Below, piece after piece: positions 13,705 to 24,160 of a stretch of DNA of 64,000 nucleotides. The position numbers and the translations under genes are program-made. The notes beneath the pieces are model-generated. The model had not been told where the DNA came from, did not search any database, and saw nothing but the letters and a program-made list of their open reading frames with translations. The DNA comes from Isoperla grammatica (taxonomy: Eukaryota; Arthropoda; Insecta; Plecoptera; Perlodidae). The DNA lies in the NCBI GenBank assembly GCA_945910005.1, contig OX246741.1, forward strand, positions 39,202,872-39,266,871, in the 5' to 3' direction. Position 1 is the first letter of the stretch. Each line of letters starts with the position of its first letter.

Positions 13705-14671
13705 AGCGGGTTTATATAACTTACTAGTGATTAAAGGGATAGTCGGGTGAAAAACTAAAGAACTACCATTTGTAGATGTCCACCTTTAAATATAAAAACC
13801 ACGACTAAAAGATACCATACGTTAAAAGCAGGCGGTTAAAAATGGAAGAAAACGCGATTATTTGGTTTGGTGCTACCAAGTAGCACCGAGCAACTTTTCT
13901 CATGGTAATTCCCATATAAAAAAAATGTTGCCTTAAGAAAGTAAAACCACCGCTAAAATAGGGCACTGATCAAAAATCGATCAGGAGGTTTAATGTGCAT
14001 CGTTGCTCTACCGATAACATGCTTCTTGGTACGAACGTTTACTTCTACAAAATACCCTGCAATTATTTTTTTTGTGACATGATGTGTAGAAAAGTTGCAA
14101 TCTGTTTTGAGCGGTACTGTCCGCAGTCGCCGAGCGTTTCGCGGAGCGCGGGCTGGTCTCGTATAACACAATGAGTCCTCTGTCTATCGGGAAGGCGCCA
14201 TGCGACCTCAGAACCGATACAGTTACACTACGCTTTAGAAGAAAAATGCAGCAAGAGCTGCCGAAGGGAATCTAGTAGAATAGCTAATTGTTCACTATTT
14301 TTTTTCTTGCATTGAAGCAACCTATATCAATTGTATTTTACACATAACTGAATTTCATGGACTGATGACTAATTGGTGATTTTTTAGTTCTTCATCTGAC
14401 TATCCCTTTAAGGATTAGCGACTTAGAGCGCGTTCATAAAACTGACTAGCCGCAACAGGCTTCTCTCATTGACCGCCAGTGAGAATACTGCTCTCCGATT
14501 GGCTGTGACTAAGGCCTTGACCAAAGAGTTGAGATATTTTCAACTTCTTAGTCAAGTCAAGACAAACCTTAGTCACAACCAATCGGAGAGCAGTATTCTC
14601 AATTGTAGCCAATGAAAGAAGCTCGTGGCTTATTCACGGGTTAATCACTAGTCAGTTATGTAAACCCGCCA
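13705..14671. mobile_element. fold-back element nested in the hAT-like element
   Basis: The left end GCGGGTTTATATAACTTACTAGTGATT (13706-13732) matches the reverse complement of the right end AATCACTAGTCAGTTATGTAAACCCGCC (14643-14670). The pairing continues after the TTAA insertion: the arm from about 14412 to 14521 (with GAGAATACTGCTCTCCGATTGG) mirrors about 14546-14650. The arms are therefore roughly 100-140 bp with a short central loop once the inserted element is removed. No ORF and no clear flanking duplication were seen, so the superfamily is unknown. Left arm is split by the TTAA element. Confidence 0.75.
13731..14411 (-). mobile_element. TTAA-type MITE, copy 1
   Basis: TTAA (13731-13734) and TTAA (14408-14411) flank terminal inverted repeats AGGGATAGTC(G/A)G(G/A)TGAA(A/G)AACTAAA. 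TTAA duplication is the hallmark of piggyBac and Kolobok transposases. The interior includes GTGCTACCAAGTAGCAC, a small hairpin, and a 73-codon open frame on the minus strand (13953-14171) that starts at TTG, not ATG. It is given the minus orientation so as to match copy 2 (plus). Inserted in the left arm of the fold-back element. Confidence 0.85.
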
Positions 14672-15048
14672 TTATTTGAAGGCCATTGACCGCCCGTGGC
14701 AGAAGCTGCCAGCGTGCGTTCTGTCAGCCAGTGATGACGGTCGGGAAGGGGTAGGGGTAGGCCGAGAGCCAGTGGGAGCACAGGCAAACCAGAACTCGCC
14801 TGCAGCAATCACACCACATAAAGTCTATTTTTAATCAAGCCGATAATGGGTACATAACGGAGCGGGAAAGTATTTTATTGAATGGAAACAAGTCATTTTG
14901 TTATCACCATTGTTGACGCATTGTTGAAGCATACAACAATTCAACTAAAAATGTACCAGAACAAGATTCGAATCAGAACGGATTCGGGTAATTTTTGGAT
15001 TCGGGTAACCCGGATACCCGGATACCCGATGTCATCCCTAGTAAATAA

Positions 15049-15431
15049 TGACGCACCAGGAAGTTTGTTTCCTATTGACAATTTTAAGAAGTTTAATAAC
15101 GTTATGCTGACTCAGCTCAAGGTGATAGTATAACTATCTATCAGAATTAACGCCATTATAGTTTAGGCTTAGTTTGATCTACAAACAGTTACGTCTTGGT
15201 ACCTTCAAATTCTCGGTTTCTTGAAACTGAACGTAAAAATAAAACCACACAACATAATTTAATCAGCAGGGCAAATAAAATTAAAATGCGAAATGCAACA
15301 TTCCCGAAGTAACAATAATGAATTATAAACAAATTGTATTTATCTTCTAACGCACTCAATTAAAAAAAACTGATTTTCATAGGAGAAACATTATATAGTT
15401 AATTATGTTACTCGTTGCTGTGATGGCTCCA
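15049..15431. other. unique sequence between hAT-like element and 51-bp array
   Basis: No recognised feature. The ATG at 15405 that opens the plus-strand repeat frame lies at its right edge. Confidence 0.5.
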
Positions 15432-18400
15432 AATGCAATGTTTACTTATGTTCCATGTACGGGTACCATCGATAGATGTATTCATGCAACGTTTACTTAT
15501 GTTCCATGTACGGGTACCATCGATAGATGTATTCAAGCAACGTTTACTTATGTTCCATGTACGGGTACCATAGATAGATGTATTCATGCAACGTTTACTT
15601 ATGTTCCATGTACGGGTACCATAGATAGATGTATTCATGCAACGTTTACTTATGTTCCATGTACGGGTACCATCGATAGATGTATTCATGCAACGTTTAC
15701 TTATGTTCCATGTACGGGTACCATAGATAGATGTATTCATGCAACGTTTACTTATGTTCCATGTACGGGTACCATAGATAGATGTATTCATGCAACGTTT
15801 ACTTATGTTCCATGTACGGGTACCATCGATAGATGTATTCATTCAACGTTTACTTATGTTCCATGTACGGGTACCATCGATAGATGTATTCATTCAACGT
15901 TTACTTATGTTCCATGTACGGGTACCATAGATAGATGTATTTATGCAACGTTTACTTATGTTCCATGTACGGGTACCATCGATAGATGTATTCATGCAAC
16001 GTTTACTTATGTTCCATGTACGGGTACCATCGATAGATGTATTCATGCAACGTTTACTTATGTTCCATGTACGGGTACCATCGATAGATGTATTCATGCA
16101 ACGTTTACTTATGTTCCATGTACGGGTACCATAGATAGATGTATTCATGCAACGTTTACTTATGTTCCATGTACGGGTACCATAGATAGATGTATTCATG
16201 CAACGTTTACTTATGTTCCATGTACGGGTACCATAGATAGATGTATTCATGCAACGTTTACTTATGTTCCATGTACGGGTACCATAGATAGATGTATTCA
16301 TGCAACGTTTACTTATGTTCCATGTACGGGTACCATAGATAGATGTATTCATGCAACGTTTACTTATGTTCCATGTACGGGTACCATCGATAGATGTATT
16401 CATGCAACGTTTACTTATGTTCCATGTACGGGTACCATCGATAGATGAATTCATGCAACGTTTACTTATGTTCCATGTACGGGTACCATCGATAGATGTA
16501 TTCATGCAACGTTTACTTATGTTCCATGTACGGGTACCATCGATAGATGTATTCATGCAACGTTTACTTATGTTCCATGTACGGGTACCATCGATAGATG
16601 TATTCATGCAACGTTTACTTATGTTCCATGTACGGGTACCATCGATAGATGTATTCATGCAACGTTTACTTATGTTCCATGTACGGGTACCATAGATAGA
16701 TGTATTCATGCAACGTTTACTTATGTTCCATGTACGGGTACCATAGATAGATGTATTCATGCAACGTTTACTTATGTTCCATGTACGGGTACCATCGATA
16801 GATGTATTCATGCAACGTTTACTTATGTTCCATGTACGGGTACCATCGATAGATGTATTCATGCAATGTTTACTTATGTTCCATGTACGGGTACCATAGA
16901 TAGATGTATTCATGCAATGTTTACTTATGTTCCATGTACGGGTACCATAGATAGATGTATTCATGCAACGTTTACTTATGTTCCATGTACGGGTACCATA
17001 GATAGATGTATTCATGCAATGTTTACTTATGTTCCATGTACGGGTACCATCGATAGATGTATTCATACAACGTTTACTTATGTTCCATGTACGGGTACCA
17101 TAGATAGATGTATTCATGCAACGTTTACTTATGTTCCATGTACGGGTACCATAGATAGATGTATTCATGCAACGTTTACTTATGTTCCATGTACGGGTAC
17201 CATAGATAGATGTATTCATGCAACGTTTACTTATGTTCCATGTACGGGTACAATAGATAGATGTATTCATGCAACGTTTACTTATGTTCCATGTACGGGT
17301 ACAATAGATAGATGTATTCATGCAACGTTTACTTATGTTCCATGTACGGGTACCATCGATAGATGTATTCATGCAACGTTTACTTATGTTCCATGTACGG
17401 GTACCATCGATAGATGTATTCATACAACGTTTACTTATGTTCCATGTACGGGTACCATAGATAGATGTATTCATGCAACGTTTACTTATGTTCCATGTAC
17501 GGGTACCATAGATAGATGTATTCATGCAACGTTTACTTATGTTCCATGTACGGGTACCATCGATAGATGTATTCATACAACGTTTACTTATGTTCCATGT
17601 ACGGGTACCATCGATAGATGTATTCATACAACGTTTTCTTATGTTCCATGTACGGGTACCATAGATAGATGTATTCATGCAACGTTTACTTATGTTCCAT
17701 GTACGGGTACCATAGATAGATGTATTCATGCAACGTTTACTTATGTTCCATGTACGGGTACCATAGATAGATGTATTCATGCAACGTTTACTTATGTTCC
17801 ATGTACGGGTACCATAGATAGATGTATTCATGCAACGTTTACTTATGTTCCATGTACGGGTACCATAGATAGATGTATTCATGCAACGTTTACTTATGTT
17901 CCATGTACGGGTACCATAGATAGATGTATTCATGCAACGTTTACTTATGTTCCATGTACGGGTACCATAGATAGATGTATTCATGCAACGTTTACTTATG
18001 TTCCATGTACGGGTACCATAGATAGATGTATTCATGCAATGTTTACTTATGTTCCATGTACGGGTACCATAGATAGATGTATTCATGCAACGTTTACTTA
18101 TGTTCCATGTACGGGTACCATAGATAGATGTATTCATGCAACGTTTACTTATGTTCCATGTACGGGTACCATAGATAGATGTATTCATGCAACGTTTACT
18201 TATGTTCCATGTACGGGTACCATCGATAGATGTATTCATGCAACGTTTACTTATGTTCCATGTACGGGTACCATAGATAGATGTATTCATGCAACGTTTA
18301 CTTATGTTCCATGTACGGGTACCATAGATAGATGTATTCATGCAACGTTTACTTATGTTCCATGTACGGGTACCATAGATAGATGTATTCATGCAACGTT

Positions 18401-19262
18401 TACTTATGTTCCATGTACGGGTACCATAGATAGATGTATTCATGCAACGTTTACTTATGTTCCATGTACGGGTACCATCGATAGATGTATTCATACAACG
18501 TTTACTTATGTTCCATGTACGGGTACCATCGATAGATGTATTCATACAACGTTTACTTATGTTCCATGTACGGGTACCATCGATAGATGTATTCATGCAA
18601 CGTTTACTTATGTTCCATGTACGGTTACCATAGATAGATGTATTCATGCAACGTTTACTTATGTTCCATGTACGGGTACCATAGATAGATGTATTCATGC
18701 AACGTTTACTTATGTTCCATGTACGGGTACCATAGATAGATGTATTCATGCAACGTTTACTTATGTTCCATGTACGGGTACCATAGATAGATGTATTCAT
18801 GCAACGTTTACTTATGTTCCATGTACGGGTACCATAGATAGATGTATTCATGCAACGTTTACTTATGTTCCATGTACGGGTACCATAGATAGATGTATTC
18901 ATGCAACGTTTACTTATGTTCCATGTACGGGTGCCATCGATAGATGTATTCATGCAACGTTTACTTATGTTCCATGTACGGGTACCATCGATAGATGTAT
19001 TCATGCAACGTTTACTTATGTTCCATGTACGGGTACCATCGATAGATGTATTCATGCAACGTTTACTTATGTTCCATGTACGGGTACCATCGATAGATGT
19101 ATTCATGCAACGTTTACTTATGTTCCATGTACGGGTACCATCGATAGATGTATTCATGCAACGTTTACTTATGTTCCATGTACGGGTACCATTGATAGAT
19201 GTATTCATGCAACGTTTACTTATGTTCCATGTACGGGTACCATAGATAGATGTATTCATATT
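15432..19262. repeat. 51-bp minisatellite, about 75 units
   Basis: Unit GTTTACTTATGTTCCATGTACGGGTACCAT(C/A)GATAGATGTATTCATGCAAC. Period 51 (17 codons). On the plus strand the frame from ATG 15405 is open to a TGA at 16446-16448 and again to 19277 (repeat CTGTIDRCIHATFTYVP). On the minus strand a 1123-codon frame is open (repeat CMNTSIDGTRTWNISKR). The main C/A variant is silent in the plus frame (ATC/ATA, Ile) and Asp/Tyr in the minus frame. Variants occur in runs. One unit with TGAATTC breaks the plus frame. No signal, domain or non-repeat extension supports a protein; most likely non-coding. Confidence 0.97.
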
Positions 19263-19852
19263 CAAGAAGCCAAATGAACGTAATTCGAACTTGTGTACTT
19301 GAAATTTAAATATATTACAGTAAATATAGGCCTATATTCACTATATAATGTATAATTTTATAATTCGTCGTAAAAAATATATGAAATTCAAATTATTTTT
19401 AATGGGAATGTTCGGAATGTATTAACAATTCATATCAGGATGACTCACGTACCTGATATTATTAATGTATTGCAAATATGTGTTAAAACTATTCCGCTGG
19501 ATACTGACTCAGGTTGAATGGTGAGATGCGCGCGCAAGTAGCAGCACCTGTTGGCGCATGCGTAGTCGCTCGAGTGTGACATCTCGCCTCAATCTAATTG
19601 TCCGTTTAGTCAGGCAGATCACACCGTTGTCAAAAACGCTGATTGGCTCTGACTCGTTCATCTATGACGTCAGCATTCACAAGGTTGCTGTGGAACTACT
19701 TTAGCTTACGTTTCTTATACATGTTATATTAGGTTATTGTAGTTGAACAGTACCGAAACCCAAAGCAGCTCCATTCAACAACATGCGCACTAGCGCGGCG
19801 TAGCGGTGATTGGGTTGACATACGTTTATGCCATTATATTATCTACCTCAAG
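19263..19852. other. unique sequence with a weak inverted repeat
   Basis: AT-rich to 19490, then GC-richer: TTGAATGGTGAGATG (about 19514) and CATCTCGCCTCAA (about 19580) form an imperfect inverted repeat around a GCGCGC tract; a CRE-like TGACGTCA is at about 19667. Possibly an old DNA element or regulatory sequence. Confidence 0.4.
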
Positions 19853-20177
19853 TTGTAGTAGTACTACTTGATCGGCTATTCCTCTACACCCACAGGACCT
19901 GCGCCCGCATGTGTTTGCAGCAAGGAACTAGTAATTGTAGTAGTACTACTTGATCGGCTATTCCTCTACACCCACAGGACCTGCGCGCGCATGTGTTTGC
20001 AGCAAGGAACTAGTAATTGTAGTAGTACTACTTGATCGGCTATACCTCTACACCCACAGGACCTGCGCGCGCATGTGTTTGCAGCAAGGAACTAGTAATT
20101 GTAGTAGTACTACTTGATCGGCTATTCCTCTACACCCACAGGACCTGCGCGCGCATGTGTTTGCAGCAAGGAAATAG
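19853..20177. repeat. 82-bp tandem repeat, 4 units
   Basis: TTGTAGTAGTACTACTTGATCGGCTAT then CCTCTACACCCACAGG and ACCTGCGCGCGCATGTG at 19853, 19935, 20017 and 20099. Units nearly identical; includes the palindrome AGTAGTACTACT and a GCGCGCGC tract. Confidence 0.95.
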
Positions 20178-21133
20178 TTGGAGTTACGGCGCTGTATTCG
20201 TCTACTGCTGTTTCATGAAATGCAAGCGGGATTAAAACTGGTGTTAATATGCTGTACATGTATAAATGTTGGTTGTATACATATTTAATTTTAATTGACA
20301 ATCAATTACAGTAACAATGTCACATTTACTGGTTTGTTCAATGCCATCAATATATCGATTGAGATTAGTATAAAATAGAAATAGCGTATCCGCGTTATGA
20401 GGGTTCACGTCTTTTTTATTACAATCATACTATTCAAGACGATGAGGGATCTCAGATGAAGATGAATGGAAATTACAATAAACCGTGCCTTTTGCGGGAT
20501 TCGAACCCACTGACTACTCAAAATAGACTAGATGCATTCTGCTGGCAAAAAAATAAACTGTTATACGGAGTTTAGTTGTCAATTGTTAATTTTTGTTTTA
20601 TTGTTAAATACAGTTAACTCATCAATGGCGCTTAAAGGACGCAGCAGTGCTATCTATCCTGTTTGTTTGAGTCCTCAAGGACCTGCGTTGTGCTGTGCCA
20701 CCGCGTACGGCCATTTATCAGCTGTAATTAATGTTTGTGTCTATAATATATACAATGATTAACACTTTATTATAATATTTAAGTATATCACATAATGTGC
20801 ACACTCGAATAAATACGTCAGTTGGACACATCATATATTATAATTTGGCCCCTTAGAATTTATATATGTAAGCTCTAATGGATAAATATTATTGCATCAA
20901 ACATTCTCTTATATTGTTTTTTCAACAATTCGATTAAACCGGTTTTCTATCAAATATTATTCGTTGTTGGGGTTTAGTATAGACACTTGACTAGCAGCTT
21001 TGTATAAGCAAGCGCGCTTTGAGAAACCTGCTGCGCCCAATATTATGTGTTTAATAATAAACAGAAGTTTCCTTTCTTCAAATCATAAAAGAGGATTAGA
21101 GGTGTCGGTTGTCAGGCAACTTTTTATAATGTT
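20178..21133. other. unique sequence with one tRNA-like remnant
   Basis: Apart from the B-box remnant at 20490-20553, nothing recognised; a 76-codon frame at 20532-20762 has no domain. Confidence 0.5.
20490..20553 (-). mobile_element. tRNA-like B-box remnant
   Basis: Minus strand contains AGTGGGTTCGAATCCCGCAAAAGGCACG with a perfect B box (GTTCGAATCC) and a recognisable TψC-arm-like hairpin. The A-box half is not convincing. Likely the remains of a tRNA-derived SINE. Confidence 0.35.
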
Positions 21134-23232
21134 ATAAACATGGGAGTAAGACTACCTTGGGTTGGAGTAAAACACTTGCTGGAGACTAATACACTGGCCA
21201 CAGCTATATATCTGTGTGATAACATGGGAGTAAGACTACCTTGGGTTGGAATAAAACACTTGCTGGAGACTAATACACTGGCCACAGCTATATATCTGTG
21301 TGATAACATGGGAGTAGGACTACCTTGGGTTGGAGTAAAACACTTGCTGGAGACTAATACACTGGCCACAGCTATATATCTGTGTGATAACATGGGAGTA
21401 AGACTACCTTGGGTTGGAGTAAAACACTTGCTGGAGACTAATACACTGGCCACAGCTATATATCTGTGTGATAACATGGGAGTAAGACTACCTTGGGTTG
21501 GAGTAAAACACTTGCTGGAGACTAATACACTGGCCACAGCTATATATCTGTGTGATAACATGGGAGTAAGACTACCTTGGGTTGGAGTAAAACACTTGCT
21601 GGAGACTAATACACTGGCCACAGCTATATATCTGTGTGATAACATGGGAGTAGGACTACCTTGGGTTGGAGTAAAACACTTGCTGGAGACTAATACACTG
21701 GCCACAGCTATATATCTGTGTGATAACATGGGAGTAAGACTACCTTGGGTTGGAGTAAAACACTTGCTGAAGACTAATACACTGGCCACAGCTATATATC
21801 TGTGTGATAACATGGGAGTAGGACTACCTTGGGTTGGAGTAAAACACTTGCTGGAGACTAATACACTGGCCACAGCTATATATCTGTGTTTTAACATGGG
21901 AGTAAGACTACCTTGGGTTGGAGTAAAACACTTGCTGGAGACTAATACACTGGCCACAGCTATATATCTGTGTGATAACATGGGAGTAAGACTACCTTGG
22001 GTTGGAGTTAAACACTTGCTGGAGACTAATACACTGGCCACAGCTATATATCTGTGTGATAACATGGGAGTAGGACTACCTTGGGTTGGAGTAAAACACT
22101 TGCTGGAGACTAATACACTGGCCACAGCTATACATCTGTGTGATAACATGGGAGTAAGACTACCTTGGGTTGGAGTAAAACACTTGCTGGAGACTAATAC
22201 ACTGGCCACAGCTATACATCTGTGTGATAACATGGGAGTAGACTACCTTGGGTTGGAGTAAAACACTTGCTGGAGACTAATACACTGGCCACAGCTATAC
22301 ATCTGTGTGATAACATGGGAGTAAGACTACCTTGGGTTGGAGTAAAACACTTGCTGGAGACTTATACACTGGCCACAGCTATATATCTGTGTGATAACAT
22401 GGGAGTAAGACTACCTTGGGTTGGAGTTAAACACTTGCTGGAGACTAATACACTGGCCACAGCTATACATCTGTGTGATAACATGGGAGTAAGACTACCT
22501 TGGGTTGGAGTAAAACACTTGCTGGAGACTAATACACTGGCCACAGCTATACATCTGTGTGATAACATGGGAGTAAGACTACCTTGGGTTGGAGTAAAAC
22601 ACTTGCTGGAGACTAATACACTGGCCACAGCTATATATCTGTGTGATAACATGGGAGTAAGACTACCTTGGGTTGGAGTTAAACACTTGCTGGAGACTAA
22701 TACACTGGCCACAGCTATATATCTGTGTGATAACATGGGAGTAGGACTACCTTGGGTTGGAGTAAAACACTTGCTGGAGACTAATACACTGGCCACAGCT
22801 ATATATCTGTGTGATAACATGGGAGTAAGACTACCTTGGGTTGGAGTAAAACACTTGCTGGAGACTAATACACTGGCCACAGCTATATATCTGTGTGATA
22901 ACATGGGAGTAGGACTACCTTGGGTTGGAGTAAAACACTTGCTGGAGACTAATACACTGGCCACAGCTATATATCTGTGTGATAACATGGGAGTAGGACT
23001 ACCTTGGGTTGTAGTAAAACACTTGCTGGAGACTAATACACTGGCCACAGCTATATATCCGTGTGATAACATGGGAGTAGGACTACCTTGGGTTGGAGTA
23101 AAACACTTGCTGGAGACTAATACACTGGCCACAGCTATATATCTGTGTGATAACATGGGAGTAAGACTACCTTGGGTTGGAGTAAAACACTTGCTGGAGA
23201 CTAATACACTGGCCACAGCTATATCTGTGTGA
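21134..23232. repeat. 84-bp minisatellite, about 25 units
   Basis: Unit AACATGGGAGTAAGACTACC, TTGGGTTGGAGTAAAACACTTGC, TGGAGACTAATACACTGGCC, ACAGCTATATATCTGTGTGAT. Period 84 (28 codons), open on both strands except where one unit lost a single base (GGAGTAGACTACC near 22238), which breaks the plus frame into 373 and 321 codons. AAGACTA/AGGACTA and TATATATC/TATACATC variants. ORFs judged non-coding. Confidence 0.96.
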
Positions 23233-23431
23233 TGTATAATCACACTGCATGCTTACTTTGTCCACCTCTTGGCCAAACCTTGGAATTATATATTTTTCGA
23301 CAACTAGACAAACATACAGTAGAGCCTTTTTAATTTGGGTTCTGGTTAAATCGGGCCGGTATCAACTTGTTCCATTGTTTTGCGCGCTGCGACGTCTTAC
23401 AAACAGGTGACTGACTATACAGTAGACTCCA

Positions 23432-23693
23432 GGGCCCGGATTCACAAGAGGTTCTTAGTCTTTTTTTGGTATTAACTCTAAGACCAGCCAAACTTTGGAC
23501 CTCCTGTAAAACCAGACCCAGGTCACATGAAGAAGTTACTAATTACTGGTAGAAACAAGGACAATAAACATTACAATAATATGGTTTCAAGTCTGTTCTC
23601 AGATATATTCCTGGATTCAAAAAGATTTAAAATTAGGCCGGTCTTAGAGATAAGACCTAAAACAGACTTAGGACCTCTTGTGAAGCCGGGCCC
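23432..23693. mobile_element. short inverted-repeat DNA element (MITE-like)
   Basis: The left end GGGCCCGGATTCACAAGAGG (from 23432) with the following TTCTTAGTCTTTTTTTGG and CTCTAAGACC mirrors the right end, which reads GGTCTTAGAGATAAGACC and CCTCTTGTGAAGCCGGGCCC to 23693. Inverted repeats are about 58 bp. A degenerate extra copy of the end (GGACCTCCTGTAAAACCAGACCC) lies around 23498-23520. No transposase frame; superfamily unknown. The right end continues directly into a GC-rich short tandem repeat. Confidence 0.7.
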
Positions 23694-23765
23694 AGGGCCC
23701 AGTGCCCAGTGCCCAGTGCCCAGTGCCCAGTGCCCAGTGCCCAGGGCCCAGGGCCCAGGGCCTCC
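23694..23765. repeat. GC-rich tandem tract (GCCCAGT)n growing from the MITE end
   Basis: AGGGCCC followed by about six AGTGCCC/GCCCAGT heptamers and then three GGGCCCA hexamers. It abuts the GGGCCC terminus of the inverted-repeat element and reuses its bases, suggesting slippage seeded at the element end. Confidence 0.8.
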
Positions 23766-23862
23766 TCTCATGGCGATACAACCACGTTATGTGGTTAATT
23801 CGGGCACCGGACGCATTTAGATGGAATAAGGCTAAACGAGACTACTATGTCCGATGGATATA

Positions 23863-24150
23863 AATAATAATTAATAATTAATAATTTTTCGTAGGAATAC
23901 CCGTTATAGGGTGCACACCAGCTTTACCCGATGTGCCCCTCTTCAGGCGATTCACTAGATTATTAGGGTGTTTGGATAGCTGTGAAGGAATGTCCGAGGG
24001 CTGTTCGTAGGACTCAATCCCAGCATTTGCCTTTACGACTGAGGAAAACCTCGGAAAAAACCTTCAGTCAGGACTGCCGGTGGTCGGAATCGAACCGGCG
24101 ACCTCCCGAATTAGAGTCTCGCGTCTTACCGCTGAGCCACCTCTATCGGT
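23863..24150 (-). mobile_element. tRNA-derived SINE, second copy
   Basis: Same family as 62743-63004 in reverse orientation, flanked by GATGGATATA (23853-23862 and 24151-24160). The tRNA-like head is at about 24083-24147 with intact A and B boxes; the body contains the CCTCAGTCGTAAAGGC segment, then GTTCACCTGAAGAGGGGCACAT-like sequence (diverged), and the AT-rich tail is TTATTATTAA-like. It carries GAGTCCTACGAACAGCCC where the other copy has GAGTCATACTATCAGCCC. Confidence 0.9.
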
Positions 24151-24160
24151 GATGGATATA

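Larger units (their letters stand above)
13602..15040. mobile_element. hAT-like non-autonomous element with 8-bp target duplication
   Basis: The element begins TAGGGATGACATCGGGTA and ends with its exact reverse complement, an 18-bp perfect terminal inverted repeat. It is flanked on both sides by GTAAATAA (13594-13601 and 15041-15048), a perfect 8-bp duplication with the T at position 2 and A at position 7 favoured by hAT transposases. Sub-terminal GGATTCGGGTAACCC blocks occur near both ends (around 13651-13671 and 14978-15020), possible transposase binding sites. No transposase frame is present. A fold-back element and a TTAA element lie inside it. Confidence 0.9.

Noticed and set aside
15894..19265. 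1123-codon minus-strand open frame as a giant repeat protein
   Set aside because: It is the 51-bp array read in a phase without stops; the opposite strand is equally open, the start is inside the repeat and there is no attached domain.
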